64,000 nt of DNA from Molossus alvarezi (GCA_037176705.1 JBAWUJ010000135.1:1-64000), one strand, 5' to 3'. Positions 21,784 through 34,989 are shown, numbered from the stretch's first letter. Numbers and translations: made by a program. Notes: generated by a model not told the origin, from the sequence alone.

Positions 21784-24700
21784 TGTATGATCTTTTCTAA
21801 GGCATCTGAAGACACCCGTGTCTCCTCCAAATCTACATCTCTGCACATTTTCAGGTTCCATGTCATTTTCAGAGCAACACTGTAAGAGCTTTCTCTGGCT
21901 TGCTACCATGGCAGCACCTGCTCAGGGTACTCTGCAGTGTTTGAATTCAAACAGGTACTTCCAGCCCCTGATACATCTGCAGGCATTTGCCCCAATTTGG
22001 GAATTCCAGGAGTTGCCCATTCAACAGCTTTGTGAGATTGTCTACTCAGCACTACTGCATTTCCTCTGATAGAATTTTACACAGGCTATTTCTTTCTCTT
22101 CCTTTCAACCTGAGTGAAAGACCATTCAGAATCCCTTAGCATGGCTGGCACAGGGGCATAGTTTAGGTATGGCATGTCCAAGCTAGCCATATTGCACATT
22201 CTGTCCTGTGCACTTCCAAACATGGAGTGCTCCTTGGCACACAAACACAGCCAAATCACACGTGCTCATAAAGGAATCTTCTGACTCTCAGTGTCCTCAG
22301 GAATAAAGTTCCCATTCTGAGTCATGTTTTACTTTACTCCCCCAAGACTTCTTATTGACCCCCACAACCTGGTCACACTGTCACAATTGTGAGCTTGGCA
22401 GAGGCACACTGATGGGAGATGCAAAATGAGGAAGGAGCCTGAATTGGAAACATGACAATAAATAGGGCACCGGAACATAGGACCTTGTTCAGATTAGCGG
22501 GGAGACCAGGGAAGTGCCAAAAGGACAGAAGTACTACTGCAGAAATTTGAAGAATCAACTGGTTCCTTCTCCAGGGGCCCATGAAAGTTTAGGTGCTCAG
22601 AGCACCTGAACCTGCTTGTACTCTGTGGGCACTAAGGTCTCCCAGTTTCCTTTATCCAACCCCCTTCCTGCTCTTTCCTACCCTATGGTACATTCCCTTT
22701 GACTGGAGACTATTTTCCTTCAGTTCTTTAGGAAAGGACATTCACAGGTGCAACAAACCTCCATGGAGTGCTCAGCACCTGGGCTCCTCAGAAACACATT
22801 TGCCTCCCTGCTCCCTCCGCTGGGTTCTGCATCCCTTGGTAGAGCTGCAGGGGATTGGGCCACAGGTGTTCATTGATGATCTGGGTGGAAAGACATAGCA
22901 GTGAGAGATTGAACCAGTCCACTTTCCATTCCTCTGGATCCATCAATACTTTCTTTTCTGAAATGGCCAAAGGACTATCACTTGTGCAATCCTCCCTGGC
23001 CCTGGAAGGTTGTGTTCTGACAATCAGTTGAAGAAGTTAACACTTGTTGTGTCTTGACTGCGGTTGGGGACTCCATGTTTTTAATCTCAGAACCAGAGCC
23101 CTTGGGTGGTACTAGTGGCCTGGTATCCTGAAGGGAGAGAGCTGGGAGGGTGGGTCCCCACTATTTCAGTCTTTACAACTATTCACCATGTGGGTGCTCA
23201 CCCAAACCCCCATGCTGGGAAGCATCTGACATTTGCAAGGCTGACGTGATACTACTTAATGATCACATCGCTCAGAAAGTAGCAATTGTCCTGAAAGTAA
23301 AACATCAATTTGCAGTGGTACTTTGGATGGTCCAGTTCCCTCACCTGCCAAGAAGCAGTTACATTTTTTTTTACTCCCAGCTTCCTGAGTCAGGCTACTT
23401 TCAGTAATCACTCATTCTTCATCCCTTCTTGCTTCTCAAACCCATCCCAGTGGTGCCCAAGCTCCAACCAAACAAACTACTATGTGTCCCCAGTCTGATA
23501 TCCAAAACGATTAAGTAGTTCAGCAAGTCTTCATCTTGGTCTCCGATGATGGCTGATATCAGGAATGGCTTAGAATTAGCTTTTTGGTCAAGGATTTTCA
23601 GAGACTAGCAAATGGAGAGCTCAAAGGCACAGAGCACAGAGGAGACCACAGTGGACCATTGCCATAGACTGCAGACATTGCCTTCCATCCAAGTTCCTCC
23701 TCATCTGCCTTTCTTACACATTCTGACAACCATACTCCCTTTGGCTTTATGTTTTCCTAAGGCCATCTGCAGTAATAAAGGGAAAATGCAGTTTCAATGC
23801 TTTTCTGAGCCCTACCTGACCTCTGGGTGCTGCTGCAGAGGATTCAGACATAAGAATGTGCGTATATACTGTTTCACTGCTCTTTATTCCCCTAAGAAAA
23901 GTCTGTGTGTTCTCCCCAAAAGTGTCAGCACACATCTTCTTGAGATACCTTTGTTTGAGAACAGCTGCTCCAATTTGGAAATACTCAGCTTGCAATGACA
24001 TTTTTTAGGGCTGTGTGTGTTTGTGTGTAGGTGTGTGTGTGTGTGTGTGTGTGTGTGCATATGTACCTGAGCTCACAAAGGTGTGTCTGTGTGTGTGACC
24101 ATGAAAGGAGGGTGGAAGCTCACATTGTTGCCTCTATTAAATTTATTTTGTCATCAGATGTTTCTGAGACAGGGTACTGGAATCACTCGGCTTATATTTG
24201 GTTAGTAACCAAATGTGTTTCCCCACTGAGCTTGTTGGTAAAGAAAGTGGGGGTGAGGGAAACAAAAGAAAATGGAATAAGTTTAGATAGTCAAGGATCA
24301 TGGATGATTCCAATATGTGATTTGTGGCAGTGGTACCCTGTACTGGTACATTTGTCCTAGAGACTGAATGACAGATTCACACTTGCCCAGGTTTGTGCCA
24401 CCACAGATGGCAGGCTGTTTACTCTGCAACCAAACCTTTACCTTGGCCAGGCTCCTTCCTGCCATAACCCCTGTTCTCTGTTTCACAGTCAAGTCAGAAG
24501 GGCATGGTCAATACTATAGCTTTGGACCACGTGCGGGGAATGCAATGAATGATGGCCCTTCTGGGCTCAAGAACAGGCTTTCATCACTGAGCAGCCTTGT
24601 GCTTCACTCGAATGTAGGCCCTGCAGGCTCGGGCTCTCTCACTGCTCAGCTGAACTGAAGGGCCTGCAGTGCTTAGAGCACTTCCCAGGTTCACCTGGTG

Positions 24701-25848
24701 CTGGTCCCACAGGGCCCTGCCTCTCTTCTTTGCTCCTCCTCATGCTTGTCCTCTGCAAATACCTGGGCCTCTGACTCTTTGGTGGCAAACCTTTGCACCC
24801 TAGCAGACACTCTAACAACCTGAGTGAGATGGTGCACATCCCAGGAGCCTCTCTGCCCTCAGCAATGCCTCCGCCCTCTCCTCAAGTGCTTTTGCTATTC
24901 TCAGAGTTCACCCTGAAGCTGGAGGTCACTGCACCATCCCACCTACCCTGGCTTGCAGGGTCCCAGTGCCCTTGGCCCTACCCCCACATAGTGCTTTAAA
25001 ACACTGACCCTGTTTTGACCTGAAGGGTTCTTCCAGGTCCAGTACTGACCCATGGTGCTGGGGGAGCCCCGCTGTCTTCAGATGCAATGGAACTCGCCTT
25101 TTAGCCCTGGCTCTGTGCTGGGCAGCTGCTAAGAAGCAGTAAGAAGCAGCAAATGTCTGCTGCTGAGTCAGTGAGCCCACACTGAGTAGCTAGTGTCCTA
25201 ATGTGGGCCCTTGAGGAGGACTTTTTGCTTCATGAGGTGGACCTCTAAGCAAGATTTTGGTCGTCCTCTTGAAGAAAGGTGGCTGAGCAGTGTAAGCATA
25301 GCTGGCCATGCCCCGCTTGCTCTTCCCACCTACTCCAGCAGGGAGGTAGAAGGACTTCACTCTCCTCCTGTCTTCCCTTTTTTCCACATCTGGGCCTACC
25401 CCTACATGCAGGCCTACTGATCTCAAAAAAACCCACTATGTGACTTTATCTGGGGATCACCTTATCTGTGCCCATACCGAATTAGTGTACTGCATTGCTT
25501 TCAACTGAGGCACCTTTACCCCTGTGAAAAGGACAGTGACAGCACTGGCCTGGGGTTGGATAGGTTGAAGCCTGGTCCCATGGAGCACACAGGTTGTGGC
25601 TCCAAGGTCTTTTCCGGGATCACACCTAGGATTTGTTTAGTTTTCTGGTTGGGGGGCTTACTGGAGACAAGGGATCTATGTGTTTGTGTCCTCTCTCTTT
25701 GTCTCTCTCCCTCCTATTATTTCTCTTTCTCACATCAGCAACTTATCCTAGGTTGAAGAGTGAGTGAAGGCATAGACAGTAGTGACAAACTAGTGGGGCA
25801 GTCTCACATGTAAGGTATTGGAGATCAAGCAGACATTAAGGGAACACT
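21784..25848. other. No recognised gene; unique-looking sequence with one (TG)n
   Basis: About 4 kb left of the palindrome. Chance frames reach 128 codons (23612-23998) without recognisable motifs. A (TG)n microsatellite lies at 24012-24058. I see no SINE, L1 or LTR here, unusual for this window. Confidence 0.4.
24012..24058. repeat. (TG)n microsatellite
   Basis: Two GT tracts, the second being about 13 perfect dinucleotides. Confidence 0.95.
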
Positions 25849-26079
25849 TGTGGCTGGGGCACTGTAGTCTGTGATCTGGCTGACCTGAATGCTCCTAGAA
25901 GAGCTCACTCTGTGTCCCATGTTATCTTGCCTTCTTTATTCCTACCATTTCTTTGCTAGCTGCCTTTCCTTCTCTCTGTGTATCCCACCTCTCCCTCTCT
26001 GGTGTTTACTTTGACCACTGTATCAATGGGGGGGGCAGGTTAAACAAAAATATATTAATTTCTATTTATTAAAAATTTT

Positions 26080-26267
26080 AGTTGATTTTTTTGTGTGCAG
26101 ATAGAGTGGAAGAGAGAGAGAGATGGGAAAGGCACACATCGAGTGGCTGCCACTTGAAAACCAAACCAGAAATGGGGACAATCTGCAACCAAGGTATATG
26201 CCCTTAGTGAGAACCAAACCCGGGACTCTCTGGACCAGATGCTAATACTCCAACAGCTGGCCCAGGC
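26080..26267 (-). mobile_element. Degenerate Ves-type SINE in left palindrome arm
   Basis: Minus-strand remnants of the Ves head (AGCCTGGGCCAGCTGTTGGA) and of GGGTTTGGTTCTCACTAAGG, AGTGGCAGCCACTCGATGTG, and a GA-rich body. The matching copy in the right arm is at 33328-33580. Confidence 0.85.
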
Positions 26268-26559
26268 TTTGTTGATTTTTTAGAGAGACTGAAAGGGAAA
26301 GAGAGACAGACATATGGACGGGGAGACAAAATGAAGCACCTGAGTGTGGTCAGCCACCCAGAATATGTTCCAAACTGTCCCAATTGGCAACTGGTATATT
26401 TGCAGCCATTCGCTGAAGCCAACAGGGAGAAGGTAACTGTTACCTCAAATTGAGTTCGGCTGGAGTAATATGCCATAATGCTTCCTGTGTTGGGAATTTG
26501 GATCATCTCTGCTTGAGTAACTAAGATAAATGAACCACAAACATTTTAAACTGGGCCTT

Positions 26560-27230
26560 TTGTTATCCAGAATATATGCACACTTCAGGAATAGAAAAAT
26601 GTTAAATGGACAAAGGTTTTAATAGAAATGTGTCCAAAAAGAACATACAGCCAACAAGCTAATGAAGAGATGTTCCACATAACTGCCCTTCAGAAAAATG
26701 TAAATTAAAACTAAGGTGACATACAACTTTTCTCTGAATTAATATCCAATGTTAGAAAAAATAGAAATGTTATGTTTTGCTGAGGATGTGGAAAACTGGG
26801 ATCCTATTCATGAATAACCTAAATGTAAAATGGTACACCTGCTGTGCATATAATTGGAGATTTCTTAGAAAACATTCCTGTGAATTTAAATATGCTTCAG
26901 AAATTGCACTCTAAATTATACACCGCAAATATTTGAAATGAGGGACAAAAATGTGTGTACATGGAGGCTCACCACAGTACTAGAGGGAAAGAGCCCAGAC
27001 AGATGAACTGGAAAGCAAAGTGTGGTAACTGCAGCTACAATTGTATATTCATTCAGCAACTAAAGGTGTGATTCACTCTTCCATGCTACATGGTTGTTTC
27101 TTGAAAACAGGCACGCTAGCAGACACAAGCTACATGCTATAATCATGTGTGGTTCCACTTCATGAGTATGATTTATGGAGTAAAGTAACATCAATACACT
27201 CAGAATACAAGTTGATGTTTGGTCGGTGTG
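26560..27230 (+). mobile_element. Old L1 ORF2 3' region in left palindrome arm
   Basis: Reads AATGGACAAAGGTTTTAATA, AGCCAACAAGCTAATGAAGA, TGTAAATTAAAACTAAGGTG, then TGCTGAGGATGTGG. This is the conserved end of L1 ORF2 ('...HMKRCSTSLIIREMQIKT...') in decayed form. The inverted copy in the right arm is at about 32370-33050. Confidence 0.8.
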
Positions 27231-29622
27231 TCAGGAGAGAAATGGTAGTGACTCCTTAAGGATTAGACTGTTGTTTAGGGGCACTAAAAATGTTTTCATA
27301 CTTTTTAGATGTGGAGGTGGCATGCTGTACCGAATATATTCTATGTTATGCTATTGTTCACTTGTATTATATATTTTCAATATTTACTTTTATAAGAGAT
27401 GAATTTCACTTCAACCACAAATACTATCAATTATAATGAACTCTTCTGATATCTTGTTTTCCTTTACCTGTAGGATGTAGCAAAATTATCATCTCTTCGT
27501 GACACATGGTAATTTTTCCTGGAAGAGCCAGGCTCTTGGTGTGGAGCTCCTGCGTAATTTCCTCTCCCACATGTTTCTAGTACGTTAGTTTAAAAAGGCT
27601 TAGGTGACTATATCATACATAAGACCAATATTACAGAGAAATAGAAAACTTGAAAACTTTAACTTCTTTCCCCTTTGTAATATGAGTGTTAGAATAAACT
27701 CCTTATCTAACCAATCATATAGTATATTTTGCTTATTCAAATTTTAAATGACATTTGAGATATTTCTGTACATTCATAATACTGGTTTGCACTCCTATCG
27801 TTTCATCCTTGCTTTTTCATTTTTATATTGTATTAATTTACACTGTTGTAGGTACTTACAAACTCTATATCCACATTTTGTGTTTCATTGAATTTATTGG
27901 ATGATGATGCTTAATACATTTACATAGGATTGAGGGATACCATTCTGTCATATATCATCTGCATACTGAGTGGTGTGTTCACCACCCAAAGCCAAGTCTC
28001 CTTCCTTCCCTATATTTAAAAGATTACTTAAGTGTTCTCCACCTGAGCAAAGCACTCTTGCTCCTCTACTTCCAATTCCTGCTCCTCTGCTTCCTCCTCT
28101 TCCACATCTCAGGTTTCTTGCACGACCTCTGTGCCTTGAAGGATGTGGTGACCTCCATCTACCAGTACATTGTAAAGATGGTTGGTGGGATTGCTGTACT
28201 CTACTTGTTCTTTCATTGAGACACTAAAATAATTACACATAATATGAACAACAGTGCATGTCACTTAACTCAAACAAATGCCTAAATTTTACAAAGCTAC
28301 ATATTACTGCAAAAAAATTAATATCAACATCAAATTATCATCCCAAATCCAACATTTTCTTCAAAAAGCATTGAGTTCTTCATCATGCCACAGTTAAGAA
28401 ATATTTAATTATTAAATGTCTTCCATTAAGTCATGCAGAACAGAAACATATATTGCCAATTACTCTAAAAGTTCTCAAAATGCCCTCTAAGTAATAAAAA
28501 ATAATAAATCTAACATACCATAAAAAAATGCAGGCATTACTTTCTAAAATGTGCATTTTAGCTCATTTTGTATTGGCAAATGTTTTTTTCTATTCCCAAA
28601 AGGTATATACATGTTCATTTGGGGAATAAATTCTTCCTGTGTTCATTCATTGAAATGGATTAGCTCTCCTATAAATAGTCTTTATAATCCCCCTGTTTGT
28701 GCAGGTAAAATAATTAATATACAATTTCACAGCACAACTGCAGGTGTGTATTTTCAGAGTTGTCAGGATTTTCATGTCTTCTATGTTTAAACAGGACCCT
28801 TCCAAGACTGAATCAGAATACACGATGGAGCACTGTTGTAAAGTACATCGTGATATAAGCATTTTAGAAAATTCACTGTGGTTAGAGGATAAACATTTAC
28901 TAGGACAGTAAAGAAAACTTTGGGCAGGAAGGTCACCTTGTTATGACACCTAACATCTATGGGCTCAGGTCATTTCCTTTCTTCCAGATCTGCACACCTA
29001 CTTCATTGTCAAGGGCCTACTCAAATAGAAACTTTTCAACCCTCTGCTCCCAAGGAATGGGAAGTCCACTTTCCCCACGTGTCTTTGTGGCTCTTCTTAT
29101 CCCCCAGAATTACTGGCCTCAATGTGGCCATGAGCTGTCCATGGTACTAGCGCTGACAGCCTTGACACTGAAACTCAGAGGCCAGGGAAGTAAATTCTCC
29201 GCGGTGCTGTGTCCATGCTCACGTTCCTGCCAATCTCCCCTTCCCCACTCTCCAGGCCTAAACTGACAAGAAGCGATGACTAATAACCTGCGTACTCGAG
29301 GCACTGCCTATCTGTACAACGAAGCAATCAACACGTTCCCAGAAACACAGTTACAGAAGCACACAGCTAAGACTGTGTGAAAAGGCTTCCTTCTCCGTTC
29401 CCATCGCGAGCAGCTCCTGGAGCATCTGTCTTCAGGACTCTCCACAGGAACACAAGCAGGGCCTCAGGACATGTCTGTTTCTAGCTGCAGCAGGGAAAGA
29501 AGTGTAATTTAAGAATGCGCTGAAAAGGAAACCTGTCAGGTTCAGTATGTGGCCCCTTTTGTGCACACCTCCGACTCTGCACCCTTGGGCTGCCAGAAAG
29601 ACAATGAACAGCTAACCCAGAT
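27231..29622. other. Rest of left arm: no recognised gene
   Basis: AT-rich to about 28.9 kb, then more GC-rich. An 85-codon frame at 27970-28227 is preserved in length in the other arm (31618-31361), but most base differences between the two change the residue, so purifying selection is not supported. Another frame of the same segment has a stop in the right arm only. Confidence 0.4.
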
Positions 29623-30037
29623 GTAGCATACAGCACAGCGACACATTCGGCATTTATTTCTTTAAAGGTGCACGCGCAGGTCCCTCAGTCCTGCACTTTG
29701 CAGAGCTGGGTGGGGCTATTTCCTGTGTGCAGTTCCCACCAGAGCCCTGGCAAATCTCAGCCTCCAGCCCAGGCCTGGGGGCCCTCAGCCAGCTGCTTAG
29801 CTGGTGGAGCAGGTGCAGCTCTGAGGTGCCCCAAGGAGGGGGGGGGGCGGCAGGGCGAGGCCACCTGCCCAGGATGCTGGGTGTGGCGGGAGTGCTGAGC
29901 AGGGATCCCAGAGGGGCTGCGACACCCCTGCTTGGAGAAGTCCTGGGCCTGCTGAGACTGTGAGGGTGTGTCTTGTCAGCCAGGGCAGTAGTAGAGGCTT
30001 TATTTCCCACTTCCGGCTGCCTGTGGGGCAACCCTGG
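29623..30037. other. GC-rich spacer at palindrome centre
   Basis: 415 bp not shared by the arms. Contains a G-run at 29838-29846 and is much more GC-rich than the arm sequence around 27-28.9 kb. A 125-codon ATG-initiated frame on the minus strand (30031-29654) spans nearly the whole spacer, and its stop overlaps AAATAAA, a polyadenylation-signal-like string. Proline- and serine-rich, with no recognisable domain. It may be chance. Confidence 0.6.
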
Positions 30038-32369
30038 ATCTGGTGTAGCTGTTCATTGTCTTTCTGGGAGCCCAAGCGTGCAGAGTTGAAGGTGTGCACT
30101 AAAGGGCCACATGCTGAACCTGACAGGTTTCCTTTTCTGTCACGTCCAGGGCACATTCTTAAATTACACTTTTTTTCCTACTGCCGCTAGAAACAGACAT
30201 GTCCGGGGCCCTGCTTGTGTTCCTGTGGGAGCCCTGCAGATGCTCCAGGAGCTGCCCACGATGGGAATGGAGAAGGAAGCCTTTTCACACAGTGGTAGCT
30301 GTGTGCTTCTTTAACCGAGTTTCTGGGAACATGTTGATCGCCTTGTTGTACAGGTAGGCAACGCCCGGAACACTCAGGTTATTAGTCTTCGCTTCTTGTC
30401 AGTTCAGGCCTGGAGAGGGGGAAGGGGAGATTTAAAGGTACATGAGCATTGACACAGCACCATGGAGACCTTACTTACCCTGGCCTCTGCTGTCAGTACT
30501 TTACCATGGACAGCGCATCGCCTCAAGGGTTGTCCTCAGCATTGAGGCCAGTGATTCTGGGGGATAAGAAGATCCACAAGGACACGTGGAGAAAGCGGAC
30601 TTCCCATTCATTGGGAGCAGAGTGTTGAAAAAGTTTCTATTTGAGTAGGCCCTTGACAATGAAGTAGGAGTGCAGATCTGGAAGAAAGAAAATGACCTGA
30701 GCCCATAGATGGTAGGTGTCATAAGGAAGTGACCTTCCTGCCCAAAGTTTTTTCTGCTGTCCTAGTAAATGTTTATTCTCTAACCACAGTGAATTTTCTA
30801 AAATGCTTATATCACGATGTACTTTACAACAGTGCTCCATTGTTTATTCTGATTCAGTCTTGGAAGGGTCCTGTTTAAACATAGAAGACATGAGAATCCT
30901 GACAACTCTGAAAATACACACCTGCATTTGTGCTGTGAAATTGTATATTAATTATTTTACCTGCACAAACAGGAAAATTATAAAGACTATTTATAGGATA
31001 GTGAATCCATTTCAATAAATTAACACAGGAAGGGTTTATTTTCCAAATAATGCACATGTATATACCCTTTGGGAATGTTAGAGTTATTATTCTTTTACTT
31101 AGAGGGCATTTTGAGAACTTTTATAGTAATTGGCAATATATGTTTCTGTTCTGCATGACTTAATGGAAGACATTTAGTAATTAAATATTTCTTAACTGTG
31201 GCATGATGAAGAACTCAATGCTTTTTGAAGAAAATGTTGGATTTGGGAAGATAATTTGATGTTGACCTTGATTTTGTGCAGTAATATGTAGCTTTGTAAA
31301 ATTTAGGCATTTGTTTGAGTTAAGTGACATGCACTGTTATTCATATTAAGTGTAATTGTTTTAGTGTCTCAATGAAAGAACAAGTAGAGTACAGCAATCC
31401 CACCAACCATCTTTACAATGTGCTGGTAGATGGAGGTCACCATGTCCTTCAAGGAACAGAGGTTGTGCAAGAAACCTGAGATGTGGAAGAGGAGGAAGTA
31501 GAGGAGCAGGAACTAGAAGTAGAGGAGCAAGAGTGCTTTGCTCAGGTGGAGAACACTTAAGTAATCTTTTAAATATAGGGAAGGAAGGAGACTTGGCTTT
31601 GGGTGGTGAACACACCACTCAGTATGCAGATGATATATGACAGAATGGTACCCCTGAATTCTATGTAACTATATTAAGCAGTGTCATCCAATAAATTCAA
31701 TGAAACACAAAATGTGGATATAGAGTTCGTAAGTACCTGCAACAGTGTAAATTAATACAATATAAAAATGAAAAAGTAAGGATGAAACGATAGGAATGCA
31801 AACCAGTATTATAATTGTATAGAAATATGTCAAGTGTCATTTAAAATTTGAATAAAGAAAATATACTATATAATTGGTTAGATAAGGAGTTTATTCTAAC
31901 ACTCGTATTACAAAGGGGAAAGAAGTTAAAGTTTTGAAGTTTTTTTTTTTTCTCTGTAATATTGGTCTCATGTATGATATAGTTATCTAAGCCTTTTGAA
32001 ACTAATGGAACAGAAACATGTGGGAGAGGAAATTACGCAGGAAATCCACATCAAGAGCCTATCTTTTCCAGGAGAAATTACCATGTGTCCCGAACAGATG
32101 ATAGTTGGGCTATGTCCTACAGGTAAAGGAAAACAAGATATCAGAAGAGTTTATTATAATTGATAGTATTTGTGGTTGAAGTGAAATTCATCTCTTATAA
32201 AAGTAAATATTAAAAATATGTAATACAAGTGAACAATAACATAACAGAATATATTCGGTACAGCATGCCACGTCCACATCTGGGAAGTATGAAAACATGT
32301 TTAATGCCCCTAAACACAACAGTCTAATCCTTAAGGAGTTACTACCATTTCTCCCCTGACCCACTGAGC

Positions 32370-33050
32370 AAACATCAACCTCTATTCTAAGTTTATTGAT
32401 GTTACTGTTCTCTACAAATCATACTCATGAAGTGGAACCACACGTGATTATAGCATGTAGATTGTGTCTGTTAACATGACTGTTTTTAAGAAACAACCAT
32501 GCAGCATGGAAGAGTGAATCTCACCTTTTGTGGCTGAATGAAAATACCATTGTAGCTGCAGTTACCGCACTTTTCTTTCCAGTTCATCTGTTTGGGCTCT
32601 TTTCCTTTAGCAATGTGGTTAGCCTCCATGTACACACATTTTTGTCCCTCATTTCAAATATTTGCGGTGTATAATTTAGAGTGCAATTTCTGAAGCATAT
32701 TTAAATTCAGAGGTAATGTTTTCTAAGGAGTCTCCAATTATATGCACAGCAGGTGTACCATTTTACATTTCGGTTATTCATAAATAGGATCCAGGTTTTC
32801 CACATCTTCAGCAAAACATAACATTTTTATTTTTTCTAACATTGGATACTAATTCAGAGAAAAGTTGTATGTCACCTTAGTTTTGATTTACATCTGAGGA
32901 GCAGTTATGTGGAACATCTCTTCATAAGCTTGTTAGCTGCTGCATGTTCTTCTTTGGAGACATTTCTATTAAAACCTTTGTCCATTTAACATTTTTGTCA
33001 TTCTATTCCCGAAGTGTGCATATATTCTGCATAACAGATGGCCCAGTTTA
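32370..33050 (-). mobile_element. Old L1 ORF2 3' region in right palindrome arm
   Basis: Reverse-complement partner of 26560-27230, with the same decayed L1 motifs in opposite orientation. Confidence 0.8.
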
Positions 33051-33327
33051 AAATGTTTGTGGTTCATTTACCTTAGTTATTCAAGCACAGATGATCCAAA
33101 TTCCCAACACAGGAAACATTATGGCATATTACTTCAGCCAAACTCAATTTGAGGTAACAGTGACCTTCCTCCTATGGGCTTCAGCAAATGGCTGCAAATG
33201 TATCAGTTGCCAACTGGGACAGTTTGGAATATATTCTGGGTGGCTGACCACACTCAGGGGCTTCATTTTGTCCCCCCGTCCACATGTCTGTCTCTCTTTC
33301 CCTTTCTGTCTCTCTAAAAAATTAACA

Positions 33328-33506
33328 AAGCCCATGATGGTTTGGTTTAGTGATTGGAGTATTAGCATCTGGTCCAGAGAGTTCCAGGTTTGTTTCCCAC
33401 CAACGGCATATACCTTGGTTGCAGTTTGTTCCCATTCCTGGTTTGGTTTCAGGTGGCAGCCACTCGATGTGTGCCTTTCCCATTGATCTCTCTGTCTCTG
33501 TCTCTG

Positions 33507-33538
<32 letters not shown>

Positions 33539-33580
33539 CCCCACTCTATCTGCACACAAAAAATAAACTAAAATTTTTAA
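33328..33580 (+). mobile_element. Ves-type SINE in right palindrome arm
   Basis: Reads GTTTGGTTTAGTGATTGGAG, GTTGCAGTTTGTTCCC, GTGGCAGCCACTCGATGTGT, CT-rich body, then CTCTATCTGCACACAAAAAA. Partner of 26080-26267. The CT-rich body is expanded. Confidence 0.9.
33487..33531. repeat. (TCTCTG)n microsatellite
   Basis: About six or seven CTGTCT hexamers followed by (CT)n, inside the SINE. Confidence 0.95.
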
Positions 33581-33796
33581 GAAATAGAAATTAATATGTT
33601 TTTGTTTAAACTGTCTCCCATTGATACAGTGGTCAAAGTAAACACCAGAGAGGGAGAGGTGGGATACAGAGAGAAGGAAAGGCAGCTAGAAGAGTAATGG
33701 GAGGAATAAAGAAGACAAGAGAACATGGGACACAGAGTGAGCTCTTCTGGGAGCATTCAGGTCAGCCAGATCACAGGCTACAATGCCCCAGCCACA

Positions 33797-34989
33797 GTCA
33801 TCTGGGTGGATCTCTCTCAACCCTTCTCTTGGAAAATATCTATGACATAGTAAAAGGACTGGGGTGTATTAGCACACAGATCAACTCTTTTCCTCACTGG
33901 AGACACTTTCTGGCTGTCACTGACCCGTCAGGTGGGGGCAGGGGTGAGGGACACGGGTACAAGGGAACACCGCAAAGAGCACAGCAACCAAAGGTAGAGT
34001 GAACAAGGGAAACGAGAGGAAGCAGGAGTCTTTTCCTTGTCTGGGCTCCCTGAGCTTTGCACTCTGATAGGAAGGAGGATCAAGGTCATCCCGACAGAGC
34101 CTGCACATGGCTGTACCTTGGACCTCAGCTACCAGATGTTCCGGGAGAGGCTCTAATGCCCAGGACACTCGCCCTGTCTGTCTCCACGGGTCACTGAGGA
34201 CCAGGGGCAGAGTGAGGCGGGAAACTACTGGACTGGGAAATGGCTGTTAGATGCAGTGTGAACAGCAGGCATCACAGGAAGGCCACCGGTGTGGAGGGAG
34301 GAAGACCTTCCCCAGGGATTCTGGGCTCCTGGTGAGAAGGAAGCAGCTCACGGAAGGGCTGTGTGGGGTGACGCCCACTGAGCACTATCTGATTCTGGGA
34401 AAGACTTTTCACTGTTGCTCGACAGGCAAATAAACTATGTTCTTTTGCGGTTTCCTGTACACTTGAACCTCTCATGGGTGTTATGCTACTCATTCTGTCC
34501 AAGGCTTCATCGCTTTGACAGAGGTTGGACTTTGACCTTTGTGTTTGACTCAAGGATGCAGGCTGCTGCACTGCACGCCTGCTCATATTCCCCCAAGACT
34601 GAACACCCTGCTTGCTGTGTAAAAACAGCGCTCTGAGGAAGTAGTCCTGCACACTTCTTTGCAAGCTAGCCCCACAGAGAAAGGTTGACTCTCCCTGTAA
34701 AGTTTTCTCCTTGACACAACCCTGCTCGGGTCTTTAGCAATCATGCCTACCTGAAAAGGGCATCTCTCTTCTGTCATGCCCATGGCAGGGACATGAGAAC
34801 ATGGACATAGGAGCAATTGCTCAAGCCCAAGGAAGCAAAAACTTATGTGTCACAAGCTGCCATCAGGCTCCTGTTCTCCAGGTTTGCACACAGTCTGTCA
34901 ACTGACCAGAATACAAGACTGGTCATCAAACATCAGTTCAGTACTTCCCTTCTCCTGTACATTATCCTGAAAGAAGGAACAAAAGCCAA
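33797..34989. other. No recognised feature between palindrome and satellite
   Basis: 1.2 kb of unique-looking sequence. An AATAAA followed by a GT/T-rich stretch at 34429-34460 could belong to an LTR or transcript end, but no paired LTR motifs or family were recognised. Confidence 0.4.

Larger units (their letters stand above)
25849..29622 (+). repeat. Left arm of large inverted repeat (palindrome)
   Basis: Reverse-complement homologous to 30038-33796 across its length. Anchors: 25851-25930 pairs with 33720-33796; 27970-28227 pairs with 31361-31618; 28647-28862 pairs with 30803-31018; 29585-29622 pairs with 30038-30075. All pairs give a centre near 29.8 kb. Identity by eye is about 85-95%, varying by segment, with small indels. 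The arm contains a Ves SINE remnant (26080-26267) and an old L1 3' region (about 26560-27230). Outside 25849 the similarity stops abruptly. Confidence 0.95.
30038..33796 (-). repeat. Right arm of large inverted repeat (palindrome)
   Basis: Inverted copy of 25849-29622. It differs by substitutions and small indels. Its SINE (33328-33580) carries a (TCTCTG)n expansion at 33487-33531 that is absent on the left. The right edge coincides with GCCCCAGCCACA, after which the two flanks are unrelated. Confidence 0.95.

Noticed and set aside
23612..23998. 128-codon frame as a gene or processed pseudogene
   Set aside because: No recognisable protein family, no poly-A tail or duplication flanking it, and an overlapping antisense frame of 84 codons.
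27970..28227. Possible conserved small gene: an 85-codon frame kept in both palindrome arms
   Set aside because: Nearly all differences between arms within the frame change the amino acid, there is no recognisable domain, and the shared length follows from recent common ancestry.
34250..34985. Endogenous retrovirus LTR left of the satellite (AATAAA followed by a T/G-rich stretch)
   Set aside because: No matching second LTR, no clear TG...CA ends and no recognised family.
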